From positions 2,914,001 to 2,978,000 of the forward strand of contig CP136062.1 in NCBI GenBank assembly GCA_032622095.1: 64,000 nucleotides of DNA. The letters run 5' to 3'. Origin of the DNA: Siphonodentalium dalli (lineage: Eukaryota; Mollusca; Scaphopoda; Gadilida; Siphonodentaliidae). Numbering within the stretch: position 1 is the stretch's first letter; each line of letters begins with the position of its first letter. Of the stretch, positions 34,401 through 45,403 are shown one piece after another. A program made the translations under genes and the position numbers. The notes beneath the pieces are model-generated. The model saw only the letters and a list, made by a program, of their open reading frames with translations, was not told the origin of the DNA and ran no database searches.

Positions 34401-35727
34401 CAAATTTTGCCAGTGTCGGTTCAGTGTTGTGGGTCAGGGGAGGGGCGGTCCGGGGTACCAATTTTGTAATCTTCTCCGAATCAGATGAAACTTGGAATAT
34501 AACATATATACCGCCAACCGATATAGAAACTGAAACAGTTTCGAAAATCCATTGAAAAATGACGGAGTTGCGGTCCTTCAAACTATGCTAATTTGGGCCC
34601 ATGTGCTTGTGATCACATCTCCTCCGAAGATGTCGAACTTAGGATGTCATCTGATATCCCAGTGCGTGTTATATCTGAAGAGAGCACGCGATGTGCCGAA
34701 TTTTGCCAGTGTCGGTTCAGTGTTGTGGATCAGGGGAGGGGCGGTCCGGGGTACCAATTTTTTATTCTTATCCGATCATGAAACTTGGAATATAACATCC
34801 ATACCGCCAACCGATCTAGAAACTGAAACAATTTCGAAAATCCATTGAAAAATGACAGAGTTGTGGGCATTCAAACAATGCAAATTTGGGCCCATATGCT
34901 TGTGTACACAGCTCCTCCGAAGATGTCGAACTTATGATGTTATCTGATATCGCAGTGCGTGCGGTCTGAAGAGAGCACGCGAAGTGCCAAATTTTGCAAG
35001 TGTCGGTTCAGTGTTGTGGGTCAGGGGAGGGGTGGTCCGAGGTACCAAAATTTATTTCGTCTCCGAATCATATGAAACTTGATATATAACATCAACCATA
35101 CAAGTTAATCATAAAACTGAAAACAGATTGTAAATCCGTTAAAAAATGGCGGAGATTTGGGCCCTCAAACTTTGAATGTGGGCCCGTATTCTTTCCAATA
35201 AACAAAATGTTATTCGTCTCTGAATCAGACAAAATTTATAACAAATAATCAATGTAAGTAGCTGATCACAATACTCAAAACAATTTTTAAATCCATTGGA
35301 AAATAACGGAGTTACGGGCTCTCAAAATTCGCATTTCGGGCCGGGTTTGACAATTTCCCTATCCCGTCACCCAATTTCGAGGCAGGGGTGGGGTCACTTC
35401 CAAACACTTGAGATCAACCCATACATGTGTTAAGGGAAAGACATAATCATCCTACTTCATATTTTCCGTCCCTTAACTGCGATTTATTAAGCTCAAGATT
35501 TGCCCTATTATTATACTTCCATGGTGTAACCAAGGAAGTATATTGTTTTTCTATTGAGGTCGTTTTCCGTTTATTTCGAAATACTCAGTAACTGATTGCA
35601 GTAGGAACGCGAAATCTCTAGCGAATGTAGGCATCGAAGGTTTACTAAATATAATGGTATCAGGATTTCCGCCCAATGTTTCTTGGCGGAGTTATGGCCC
35701 TTTTGCGATTATTTTTCATTGTTATTG
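31480..35727. repeat. Recent tandem duplication of a ~2.02-kb repeat unit
   Basis: gcgaatgtaggcatcgaagg occurs at 31581, 33596 and 35621, giving periods of 2015 and 2025 bp. The two full units differ at only a small fraction of positions. Each unit holds about four ~285-bp subunits (tgtgcttgtgatcacatctcc, gaagatgtcgaac, gtgccagtgtcggttcag, gaaacttggaatataacat). It also holds the tatacttccatggtgtaacc hairpin and gagttattt(c)ccctttattt. The parallel frames at 32049-32366 and 34065-34382 differ mostly by amino-acid-changing substitutions, so they do not look like protein under selection. Confidence 0.85.
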
Positions 35728-35764
35728 AAATATACGAAATATCACATGTGTCTGTTACAGTAAA

Positions 35765-35910
35765 TCAGTGAAATTAGTAATTTCGCGAAATCCCTAGGGA
35801 TTACATGAAACCACTAAACAGCGTCCGTGATTACACGTAATTACTGAAAGAGTCAGGGATTTCATGAAACCACTAAAAGTGGCTAGGGATTACGCGTAAT
35901 CACTGAAATT
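35765..35910. repeat. Cluster of 10-12-bp palindromes (ATT-N-CGCG/ACGT-AAT type)
   Basis: The palindromes atttcgcgaaat (35791), attacacgtaat (35831) and attacgcgtaat (35889) lie in a repeating frame of tgaaaccactaaa (35808, 35867) and actgaaa (35847, 35901). They come just after the 2-kb tandem repeat and before the integrase fossil. They look like subterminal protein-binding repeats of a mobile element. Confidence 0.5.
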
Positions 35911-36076
35911 TGTTACTTGATTTAATAAGTGTAATGGATTTTAAGAGTCACATTTGCTACTTTACACAATATAAGTCCGGATAATTTGTTTCAACGGTTA
36001 ATTAGCTTCTCTTCTGGCATTATTATAATTTAACAGCGAAATGCGATTATGGAAGTTGTTTATTTTAATCATTTGA

Positions 36077-36846
36077 GTGATACTAAAATTAATAGCTGCA
36101 CAACACCCCCAACGCCAAGGTTCGATTGAAAGGGCCAATGGTGATATCAAGGATATGCTAGTGGATTGGCTCGCTGACAATGAAACAACAGACTGGCCTA
36201 ACGGTTTGAAGTTTATTCAGTTCCAGAAGCATTCAGCTCACCATTCTGGCATTAAATGTTCGCCTTATTCAGCTGTGTTCGGCTGTGAAGCTCGGATTGG
36301 CCTGTCCAGCACCTCGTTGCCAACTGAGTTGTTATCGATGATTGCGACAGAAGCAGATCTGATTGACGCAGCACAAGATATAGGTGGCACGACGATATCA
36401 GCAGAACCCGTGGAACTTTCTGTTTAACCAGTTCATTAAGCAGTCGGTACCTCTGAACGATCAGGTGCAACCAGACTCGGGTATTACTGAGCAAATAGAT
36501 TCGCTCTGCAACAAACGGTTAAAGGCTTGTGAGGCCCAGCTAAAACAAGCTGAAAGAATGGTGAAACGCAGCAGAGTGGAACTCAAAACAGCTGAAGTTA
36601 ACGAACATGTTGCCATTCCAATACCACAATCATGTCGATCGTGGGAGAGGTGATCCGAGAAACATTTTAGGGGTTGTTGTCGACAGGAACCTCGACAGAG
36701 TCTTATACACAATCGCTATCAAATCAGGCGTTCTGAGCGAAAAGTATTCTCGCAACCAATTTGATTTGTTCCCTGAGAGACTTTTGTCTACCGATCACAT
36801 CTGCCAGTTATTAACTGAACTAAATGGAATGAAATATGGTACGTAG
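36077..36846 (+). mobile_element. Integrase-type element fossil (KRBA2/SCAND3-like integrase)
   Basis: The region preserves motifs of the integrase C-terminal half found in animal KRBA2/SCAND3-like proteins: QRQGSIERANGDIKDML with the putative catalytic glutamate, then HHSGIKCSPYSAVFGCEA. Further downstream come ERMVKRSR and the GRGDPRNILGVVVDR...YSRNQFDLFP tail. These integrases are related to those of LTR elements and Ginger-type DNA transposons. The copy is broken, with about two or three breaks, and lacks the N-terminal part. It appears to be an old fragment with no intact gene. Confidence 0.7.
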
Positions 36847-36984
36847 GTTCAATACCACAAAATACAGGTCAATATCAATATTGGAAACCGGCCGTTCACT
36901 TTTAACAGAGTTGCGACACTTGTATCAGATTGGGCTGATTTTTCCTTTTATTGGTTTTCGGCAGTTACCTTCTGGTTATGGAAG

Positions 36985-39605
36985 GTAGCATACGTACTAT
37001 AAGTGTCTAAGTACATGTAACATACGTATTATAAGTGTCTAAGTACATGTAACATGCGTATTATAAGTACCTAAGTACATGTAGCATACGTATTATAAGT
37101 GTCTAAGTACATGTAACATGGGTATTATAAGTGTCTAAGTACATGTAACATGCGTACTATAAGTGTCTAAGTACATGTAACATACGTATTATAAGTGTAT
37201 AAGTACACGTAACATGCGTATTATAAGTGTCTAAGTACATGTAACATACGTATTATAAGTGTCTAAGTACATGTAACATGCGTATTATAAGTGTCTAAGT
37301 ACATGTAACATACGTATTATAAGTGTCTAAGTACATGTAGCATACGTATTATAAGTGTCTAAGTACATGTAACATACGTATTATACGTGTCTAAGTACAT
37401 GTAACATACGTATTATAAGTGTCTAAGTACATGTAACATACGTATTATAAGTGTATAAGTACATGTAACATACGTATTATAAGTGTCTAAGTACATGTAA
37501 CATACGTATTATAAGTGTATAAGTACATGTAACATACGTGTTATAAGTGTCTAAGTACATGTAACATACGTATTATAAGTGTTTAAGTACATGTATCATA
37601 CGTACTATAAGTGTCTAAGTACATGTAACATACGTATTATAAGTGTATAAGTACATGTAACATACGTGTTATAAGTGTCTAAGTACATGTAACATACGTA
37701 TTATAAGTGTCTAAGTACATGCAACATACGTACTATAAGTGTCTAAGTACATGTATAATACGTATTATGAGTGTCTAAGTACATGTAACATGCGTATTAT
37801 AAGTGTCTAAGTACATGTAACATGCGTATTATACGTGTCTAAGTACATATAACATACGTATTATAAGTGTCTAAGTACATGTAACATACGTATTATAAGT
37901 GTCTAAGTACATGTAACATACGTATTATAAGTGTCTAAGTACATGTAACATGCGTATTATAAGTGTCTAAGTACATGTAACATACGTATTATAAGTGTCT
38001 AAGTACATGTAACATACGAATTATAAGTGTCTAAGTACATGTAACATACGTATTATAAGTGTCTAAGTACATGTAACATACGTACTATAAGTGTCTAAGT
38101 ACATGTAGAATACGTATTATAAGTGTCTAAGTACATGTAACATACGTATTATAAGTGTATAAGTACATGTAACATACGTATTATAAGTGTCTAAGTACAT
38201 GTAACATACGTATTATAAGTGTATAAGTACATGTAACATACGTATTATAAGTGTCTAAGTACATGTAACATACGTATTATAAGTGTATAAGTACATGTAA
38301 CATACGTGTTATAAGTGTATAAGTACATGTAACATACGTATTATAAGTGTCTAAGTACATGTAACATACGTATTATAAGTGTCTAAGTACATGCAACATA
38401 CGTAATATAAGTGTCTAAGTACATGTAGAATACGTATTATAAGTGTCTAAGTACATGTAACATGCGTATTATAAGTGTCTAAGTACATGTAACATGCGTA
38501 TTATACGTGTCTAAGTACATATAACATACGTATTATATGTGTTTAAGCACATGTAACATACGTATTGTAAGTGTCTAAGTACATGTAACATACGTATTAT
38601 AAGTGTCTAAGTACATGTAACATGCGTATTATACGTGTCTAAGTACATGTAACATACGTATTATAAGTAACTAAGTACATGTACCATACGTATTATAAGT
38701 GTTTAAGTACATGTAACATACGTAATATATGTGTCTAAGTACATGGAACATACGTATTATAAGTGTCTAAGTACATGTAACATACGTATTATACGTGTCT
38801 AAGTACATGTAACATACGTATTATAAGTAACTAAGTACATGTAACATACGTATTATAAGTGTTAAGTACATGTAACATACGTATTATAAGTGTTTAAGTA
38901 CATGTAACATACGTATTATATGTGTCTAAGTACATGTAACATACGTATTATAAGTGTCTAAGTACATGTAACATACGTATTATACGTGTCTAAGTACATG
39001 TACCATACGTATTATACGTAACTAAGTACATGTAACATACGTATTATAAGTGTTTAAGTACATGTAACATACGTATTATAAGTGTTTAAGTACATGTAAC
39101 ATACGTACTATAAGTGTCTAAGTACATGTAACATACGTATTATAAGTGTCTAAGTACATGTAACATACGTATTGTAAGTGTATAAGTACATGTAACATAC
39201 GTACTATAATTGTCTAAGTACATGTAACATACGTATTATAAGTGTCTAAATACATGTAAAATACGTATTCTAAGTCTCTAAGTACATGTAACATACGCAT
39301 TATAAGTGTCTAAGTACATGTAACATGCGTATTATAAGTGTCTAAGTACATGTAACATACGTACTATAAGTGTCTAAGTACATGTAACATACGTATTATA
39401 AGTGTCTAAGTACATGTAACATACGTATTATAAGTGTCTAAGTACATGTAACATACGTACTATAAGTGTCTAAGTACATGTAACATACGTATTATAAGTG
39501 TCTAAGTACATGTAACATGCGTATTATAAGTGTCTAAGTACATGTTACATACGTACTATAAGTGTCTAAGTACATGTAACATACGTATTATAAGTGTCTA
39601 AGTAT
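36985..39605. repeat. 2.6-kb minisatellite, 32-bp unit, about 82 copies
   Basis: The unit is aacatacgtattataa + gtgtctaagtacatgt (32 bp). It contains the palindromes tacgta and gtacatgtac. Variants (tgcgta, gtgtata, tacgtg, atgcaac, tataac) recur in blocks. One variant string repeats 672 bp (21 units) apart: gcaacatacg at 37721 and 38393. The array lies in the presumed methyltransferase intron. Confidence 0.95.
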
Positions 39606-39731
39606 AAGTAACGTCCCTGCATGGTAGAGAGGAACTGGAGTTGAGCTGTACTGTTATATCGCGTTTACTCGTGAATTGCGACACATGTAGAACTGTCAGT
39701 TCAAGGATCATTCATATACCCCCGATGTTTC

Positions 39732-39755
39732 ACGTGCTCATGGTTATGAGCACGT
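39732..39755. repeat. Perfect 10-bp inverted repeat with 4-base loop
   Basis: ACGTGCTCAT, loop ggtt, ATGAGCACGT. An outer cccccg (about 39718) and cggggg (about 39764) can extend the structure. It stands in otherwise plain sequence between the two tandem arrays (39606-39904), which shows no gene. Confidence 0.6.
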
Positions 39756-39904
39756 TACGGTGACGGGGGCATGGTGATTTAAATGTGGCGTTGTAGCCAA
39801 TCAGATTGCTAGTTACAACCGGGTGTGGGGACAATCATATCTACATATTATAGTTTAATATAACTATAATATCTGAATTTATGATGCTCTGAACTGATTA
39901 TATT

Positions 39905-40575
39905 GAATACATCTGTTTAAATCAAAACTGTTATTCCATGACAGAAAGGGTTTGTGACGTCGTCTGAATAAATCAAAACTGTTTTTCCATCACATAAAGG
40001 GTTTGTGAAGTCATCGTTTTAAATCAAAACTGTTATTCCATTACCGATATTGTTTGTGACGTCATATGTTTAAATCAAAACTGGTATTCCATTACAGAAA
40101 GGGTTTGTGACGTCATATGTTTAAATCAAAACTGTTATTCCATTACATAAAGGGTTTGTGACGTCATATGTTTAAATCAAAACTGTTATTCCATTTCAGA
40201 AATGATTTGTGACGTCATATGTTTAAATAAAAACTTTTATTCCATTACAGAAAGGGTTTGTGAAGTCATATGCTTAAATCAAAACTGTTATTCCATTACA
40301 GAAAGGGGTTGTGACGTCATATGTTTCAATCAAACCTGTTATTCCATTACGTAAATGGTTTGTGACGTCATCTGTTTAAATCAAAACTGTTGTTCCATTA
40401 CAGAAAGGGCTTGTGACGTCATATGTTTAAATCAAAACTGTTGTTCCATTACAGAAATGGTTTGTGACGTCATATGTTTAAATCAAAACTGTTATTCGAT
40501 TACATAAATGGTATGTGAAGACATATGTTTAAATATGGAATGCATCTGTTCTAATCAAAACTGTTATTCATTACA
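39905..40575. repeat. 51-bp tandem array of splice-acceptor-like units with TGACGTCA boxes
   Basis: The unit is about 51 bp: tttaaatcaaaactgttatt + ccattacag + aaagggtttgtgacgtcata. The gacgtca-type core lies at 39955, 40006, 40058, 40109, 40160, 40211, 40262, 40313, 40364, 40415, 40466 and 40517. Most cores are TGACGTCA, the full CREB/ATF palindrome. The array ends exactly in the real acceptor (gttattcattacag) of the methyltransferase exon at 40577. The exon start agtgggacgttgacgtca resembles the second half of the unit, so the array seems to be an amplified intron-exon junction. Confidence 0.85.
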
Positions 40576-40576
40576 G

Positions 40577-41137
40577 AGTGGGACGTTGACGTCAGACACG
40601 GGAGCATTTTGCTTTAATGGCATGGGAGGACATATCACCGATATGAAACTCGTCAAGACACTGATTGACCTCTTCGAAGGAGCGAGCGTAGGGAGTTTCG
40701 GAGATGGAATGGGGGTCTACAAGAGAGAAATTCTTAAATCGCACAGGGTACCGGTATATGACGCCTATGACGGAAATCCTTACTGCGAGGACTTCACAAA
40801 CGGGAGTGTGCAATTCATGGATCTGACCATTCCACAATACGGGATACCGATATACGACTGGATAATATCACTCGAAGTAGCTGAACACATTCCGAGGCAA
40901 TACGAAAGCGCTTTCGTCGATAATGTTGTTAGGCATGCTAAGAAGGGGATTGTGATGAGTTGGGCAGTGCTGGGGCAGGGGGGATACGCCCACGTTAATA
41001 ATCGACCGCCTGAGTATGTAGTGGATCTCATGAAATCCAATGGATTCATGTTACAACCAAATATGAGCAAGATTTTACAAAAGTCAGCGACACTTACTTG
41101 GTTGATAAGAAACACGAATGTGTATCTTCGGGCTTGA
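40577..41137 (+). CDS. SAM-dependent methyltransferase domain, last exon
   Basis: The 186-residue exon begins after ttattcattacag (phase 0) and ends at a stop. Key parts: FCFNGMGGHITDMKLVKTL (entry), VGSFGDGMGVYKREIL (glycine-rich SAM-binding motif I), PVYDAYDGNPYCED (second strand acidic region), FMDLTIPQY, YDWIISLEVAEHIPRQYE (motif around the substrate side), then GIVMSWAVLGQGGYAHVNNRPPEYV and a TLTWLIRNTNVYLRA end. This pattern matches a class I methyltransferase family common in lophotrochozoans. The substrate is unknown. The frame also runs upstream into the tandem array (ATG at 40508), but that part is intronic repeat. The exon is intact and looks functional. It probably belongs with the membrane-anchor exon at 20909-21055. 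Confidence 0.8.
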   Translation, partial: SGTLTSDTGAFCFNGMGGHITDMKLVKTLIDLFEGASVGSFGDGMGVYKREILKSHRVPVYDAYDGNPYCEDFTNGSVQFMDLTIPQYGIPIYDWIISLEVAEHIPRQYESAFVDNVVRHAKKGIVMSWAVLGQGGYAHVNNRPPEYVVDLMKSNGFMLQPNMSKILQKSATLTWLIRNTNVYLRA

Positions 41138-41598
41138 TATTAAAATTATCAGATGTAATATATATATATATATATTGGGTTAAAAAGATGGCGACCTGAA
41201 GGGACTGGTTGGAAATAGCAGTCTACAATTGTAGATTTTCATAATCTTGAAGATCGATCATTTTCCAAACAACCACAACTTTGTGTTACCTGAACATAAT
41301 TCACCGACTGGGGATAATTCCGCCCGACACTCGCCGTCATTTGCTGACGTAATTTGACACTGGTTTGAAATCGAAATCGAAATCTCCCAATTTCGATGTA
41401 AATAATCCTTTTTTACAAAACACTGAGAACGGGTTCCTGTTATGCCAAAACGACAAAACATGAGCGCATCCAGCAAAGTTGAAAGCAGGGATCAGTCTCA
41501 GAAGTCGGAAATGTAACCAAAGAATAAACCAAATCAACAGACAAGTACAGGAAAAGGATCTGTGAATAATTTAAAACTTCAAAAAAAAAGGCAAGAGT

Positions 41599-42357
41599 AT
41601 GGAAGAAATGCTTCACGATTTGAGCACACAACAACTAGAAATGCACAATACAATTTATATCTTCATCACAATTGAGGCCCTTGATACAAAGTTGAAAAGC
41701 TTAGAGGACACAATAATCAAAAAGGAAGACCTGACCAAAATCAAAGAAGAATTAATTGAAATTGTAAAAACTGAGGTACAAACAACTGTGAATGAAAAAA
41801 CCAAAACACTAGTAGCAGAGAATACTAAACTTAAAGAAGAACTAACACAAGTAACAAAACAACTTACAGAACAGGCAGTGTCAATAACAAAAACGATCAG
41901 ATAGAGTAGATGCTAATGAAAATAAGAACAGCCTGCTTGAACAACACACACGGACGGAGAGCATAAGAATTACCGGTATCCCTGACCCTGGTAACGCTGA
42001 GAGTATTTATGAGTGTGAAGTAGCAGTTTTGAAAGTCCTAAATGGAATTCTTGGACTAACAGTTGGACAAAAAGACATCAGTATAGCACATCGTCTTGAA
42101 TCATATAGCACCAGTAAACCAAGGCCAATAATAGTAAAATTCATTTCTAGGAGAACCAAGTTGGCAGCTATTAGAGAAAGGAAGAAGCTGAAGGGTATAA
42201 CTATTTGATAAGAGAAGACCTGACCTTACATAATCATGAGTTAGTTATGAAAGCCAAAGATGATGAAAAGGTTGAAGATGCTTGGACTCTAGATGGCAAA
42301 GTTTATGTTAAGCCCAAATCCGGCAAAATCCACAAAATCTCCAAATTGGGTGATGAT
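41599..42357 (+). pseudogene. LINE ORF1 remnant (coiled coil plus RRM-like nucleic-acid-binding domain)
   Basis: The first piece (41599-41904) is a coiled coil rich in K/E/L heptads (LDTKLKSLEDTI...LVAENTKLKEELTQV). After a frame change near 41.89 kb comes SIRITGIPDPGNAES, VLNGILGLTVGQKDISIAHRL, then RPIIVKFISRRTKLAAIRERKKLKG. After another change near 42.21 kb comes REDLTLHNHELVMKAK with DGKVYVKPKSGKI. This order matches ORF1 proteins of L1/CR1-like LINEs, which bind LINE RNA. No ORF2 follows, so this is a dead fragment with at least two frameshifts. Confidence 0.75.
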
Positions 42358-42439
42358 TGAACATCTGATCTTAATTTTGATGTACCCAATGTGCTGAGCA
42401 TTAGTGAGTTCTTGCATAAGTATGAGATTATAAGTGGTA

Positions 42440-44720
42440 ACATTATATTTCATCATCCGACAAGGGAATGCTCCCTTTAGTGTTGTCCATGGATTCCCAT
42501 CCACCGTTTGTAGGGATGTTCACGTGGGAGATCCCACATTCAGGCTTTGTCTGTCTGTGTGATTTCTTATTTAAACATTCCTGCATGCAACTGCATGGTA
42601 ATCAAGTAACCACTCGTCAGTTAATGATCAAAGAGTTAAATACATGTGTGGGTATATGCATGTGGGAGGTACAGCATGCAGGCTTGGCATGTTTGTGGTA
42701 TTTCTTATTAGTGTATTCATTCATGTGAATGCATGGGAATAAAGTAACTACTCATTAGTAAATGTTTATATATCATAGGATGAAATAGTTTGATGTAAAT
42801 GATAATATAAATATAGTAAGTTCAAAATGCTTGTAATTTATATGAGTTGTGCTAAGTGTATGTGCTGAGCTATACGTATTAAGTTTATGTATGAATGCGT
42901 TCGTGCATAAGTATGAATCTAGATGTGGTAACTTTATAAGTCATCATCTGACAAGAGAATGCTACCTTTAGCGTTGTCCATGGATTCCCATCCACTGTTT
43001 GTTGGGGTGTTCTTGTTGGCAGGGATGTGGCTAGATGGTCTCCATTCGGGGGGTGTCCACCTTGGGAAATTCCAATTGCACCCCCCCCCCCCCCTTAGTT
43101 CAGATAGCATCTAGACTGGCCTCAACTGAAGCTTCCCTAATGTTGGAAATTTCAAATTTCATACTCCCTCTTAGGTTGGAAAATTCTCCAACTGATGACC
43201 ATTTCAGTCCACAAGTTTGACCGAATATACTATACTATTGTTTTGTTAAACTAATTAGCAGTTTTGTATTGGTCACGGGGGAGGAACAGTGACACACCGG
43301 GCCGACCATGGTTCGGCCCGTTGTTCGAAAATTTTGAAATCTGAACAAGAAAATCGCAAAATCCTAGCATCTAGACTAGCCTCAAGTCTTCTTAGAGTTG
43401 GAAATTTCAAACCTGACACCCCCCCACTTAGGTTGGAAAATTTCCAAATGATGACAATTCCAATGACAATGTTGACCAAATGTATCACAATATTGTTTTC
43501 TTAAATTTAGTAGAAGTTTTGACTAGCTACGGGGGAGGACCAGGACACAAGCTTTCCATGTGTTGGACATTTCCAACCTTTCACCCCCCTAAGGTTGGAA
43601 AATTTCCAACTGATGACCATTACAACTAATGTTTTGGCAGGTATGAAATTTCCAACTGTTGAAAATTTTGACCAAAGTTGGGGGTGTGACACACCCCACA
43701 CCCCCTCTAGCCACATCCCTGCGTGTTGGAGATCCCAAAGGCAGGTTTTGTCTGTCTGTGTGATTCCTTATTTGAGCATTCCTTCACGTGAATGCATGGG
43801 AATCAAGTAATTACTCATTAGTAAATGTTTATATATCATAGGATTAAATATTTTGATGTATATGTAAGTGCAAAATATGTGGGTTTTATATGTGTTGTGC
43901 TAAGTGTATGGGTTGTGCTAAGTTTATCTATTAATGAGTTCTTACATAAGTATGAGACCATAAGTGGTAACGGTGTAAGTCATCATCTGACAAGAAAATT
44001 ATCCCTTGAGTGTTGTCCATGGATTCCCATCCACTGCTTGTGTGGGTGTTCATGTGGGTGGGAGATCACACAGACAGGCTGTGTTTGTCTGTGGGATTTC
44101 TTATTTGAGCATTCCTGCATGCAACTGCATGGTAATCAAGTAACCACTCGCCAGTTAATTAAAGATAAGTTATCAAAGAGTTAAATACATTTGCGGGGAT
44201 ATTCAGGTGGGAGATCCAGCAAGCAGGCTTGGCCTGTATGTGTGATTTCTTATTTGAGTATTCCTTCATGTGAAATCATGGGACTAACGTAACTACTCAT
44301 TAGTAAATGTGTATCTATCATATGATTAAATAGTTTGATGTATATGATAATATAAATATAGTAAGTCCAAAAGGCTTGTAATTTATATGTGTTGTGCTAA
44401 GTGTATGCGCTGAGCTAAGTTTATCTATTAAATGAGTTCTTACCTAAGTGTGAGACTTTTAGGTGTAACTTTACAAGTCATCATCTGACAAGAGAATGTT
44501 CCCGTGAGTGTTGTCCATGGATTCCCATCCACTGTTTGTGGGGATGTTTGTGCGGTGGGTCGAACAAGCAGGCTTTGTCTGGCTGTGTGATTTATTTCTT
44601 ATTTGAGCATTCCTGCATGCAACTGCACGGGAATCAAGTAACCACTCGCCAGTAAATGTTTAGTTATCAAAGAGTAAAATACATTCGAGGGGATGTTCAT
44701 TTGGGGAACCCAGCAGACAG
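42440..44720. repeat. Complex tandem array with ~490-bp higher-order units
   Basis: gtccatggattcccatccac occurs at about 42485, 42977, 44018 and 44513. Spacing is about 490 bp once the element at 43020-43721 is removed from the second interval, which then holds a shortened unit. Each unit contains two related submonomers (ttcwtgtgggagatcc, gcaggctttgtctgtctgtgtgattt, cttatttgagcattcctgcatgcaactgcatggtaatcaagtaac). Frames such as 42468-42728 and 43825-44184 derive from it. Confidence 0.75.
43020..43721. mobile_element. CAGGGATGTGGC family hAT-like element, copy inside the tandem array
   Basis: Termini are CAGGGATGTGGC and its inverse. The flanks cttgttgg (43012-43019) and cgtgttgg (43722-43729) form an 8-bp duplication with one mismatch. 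The body matches 12808-13640 (ggttggaaaatttccaa, caggacacaagctttcca) and has a 16-base poly-C (43079-43094). It splits one tandem-array unit, so it inserted after the array formed. An internal palindrome cgggccgaccatggttcgg lies at about 43299. Confidence 0.8.
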
Positions 44721-45403
44721 GTTCAAAGTAATTTTTTCAAATAACGCTCAAGAAATATAATATTTATTTTGTAGTACATAATTCATCACAGTATTCAGTA
44801 CATATTCCCATATTTGATTCTTAGATATGGACTTTATTTTTCTTGGACCATTGCATGTAAATTTTATTTTTTTAAATCTCAATAAAGGTCACATTTTGTA
44901 TTTCTAACATAATCCACCAGGAAGTATGCACTTAAAATGTTGCATCAATTTGCATGGTTTCTGTGATTACTAACATACATTATCATAATCCTTTTTTGGA
45001 AAAATTGGGTCCACAAAGCCCTTAAATAGTTTGATTTACATGACAACATAAATGTTGGCAATTCCAAAATATGTGTACTTAATATGGAGTTGTACTAAGT
45101 TTATATGCTGTGTTAAGTTCATGCATTGAACGGGTTGCTACATAATCAACTAACTACTCATTTGTAAAGGTTCAGTTGTGAAAAGATTCTGCAGTCTGTA
45201 GTCTCTGTTGTCTGATTCACATGACAAAAAATAAATGATGGTAAAGTCCAGAACATGTGTAGTGTACATGCATATGCATAACACTCACTCGTTTGTATTA
45301 CAACAGTCCGGTTCGACATCGTATAACTGTCACATAGTTCTAGATGTGGTAACTCACCATCACAAACGGAATACAGCAAATCGTATCATACATCCGACAT
45401 GAT
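44721..45403. other. No gene seen
   Basis: AT-rich sequence with faint array-like words near 45050-45160 but no clear unit and no coding evidence. Confidence 0.4.

Noticed and set aside
36985-39605. CRISPR-like array (32-bp repeats)
   Set aside because: There are no unique spacers. Units are head to tail with no intervening sequence, and the context is eukaryotic. It is a minisatellite.
40508-40576. Methyltransferase start at the ATG at 40508
   Set aside because: These residues lie in the 51-bp tandem array, immediately followed by a good splice acceptor. They are intronic.
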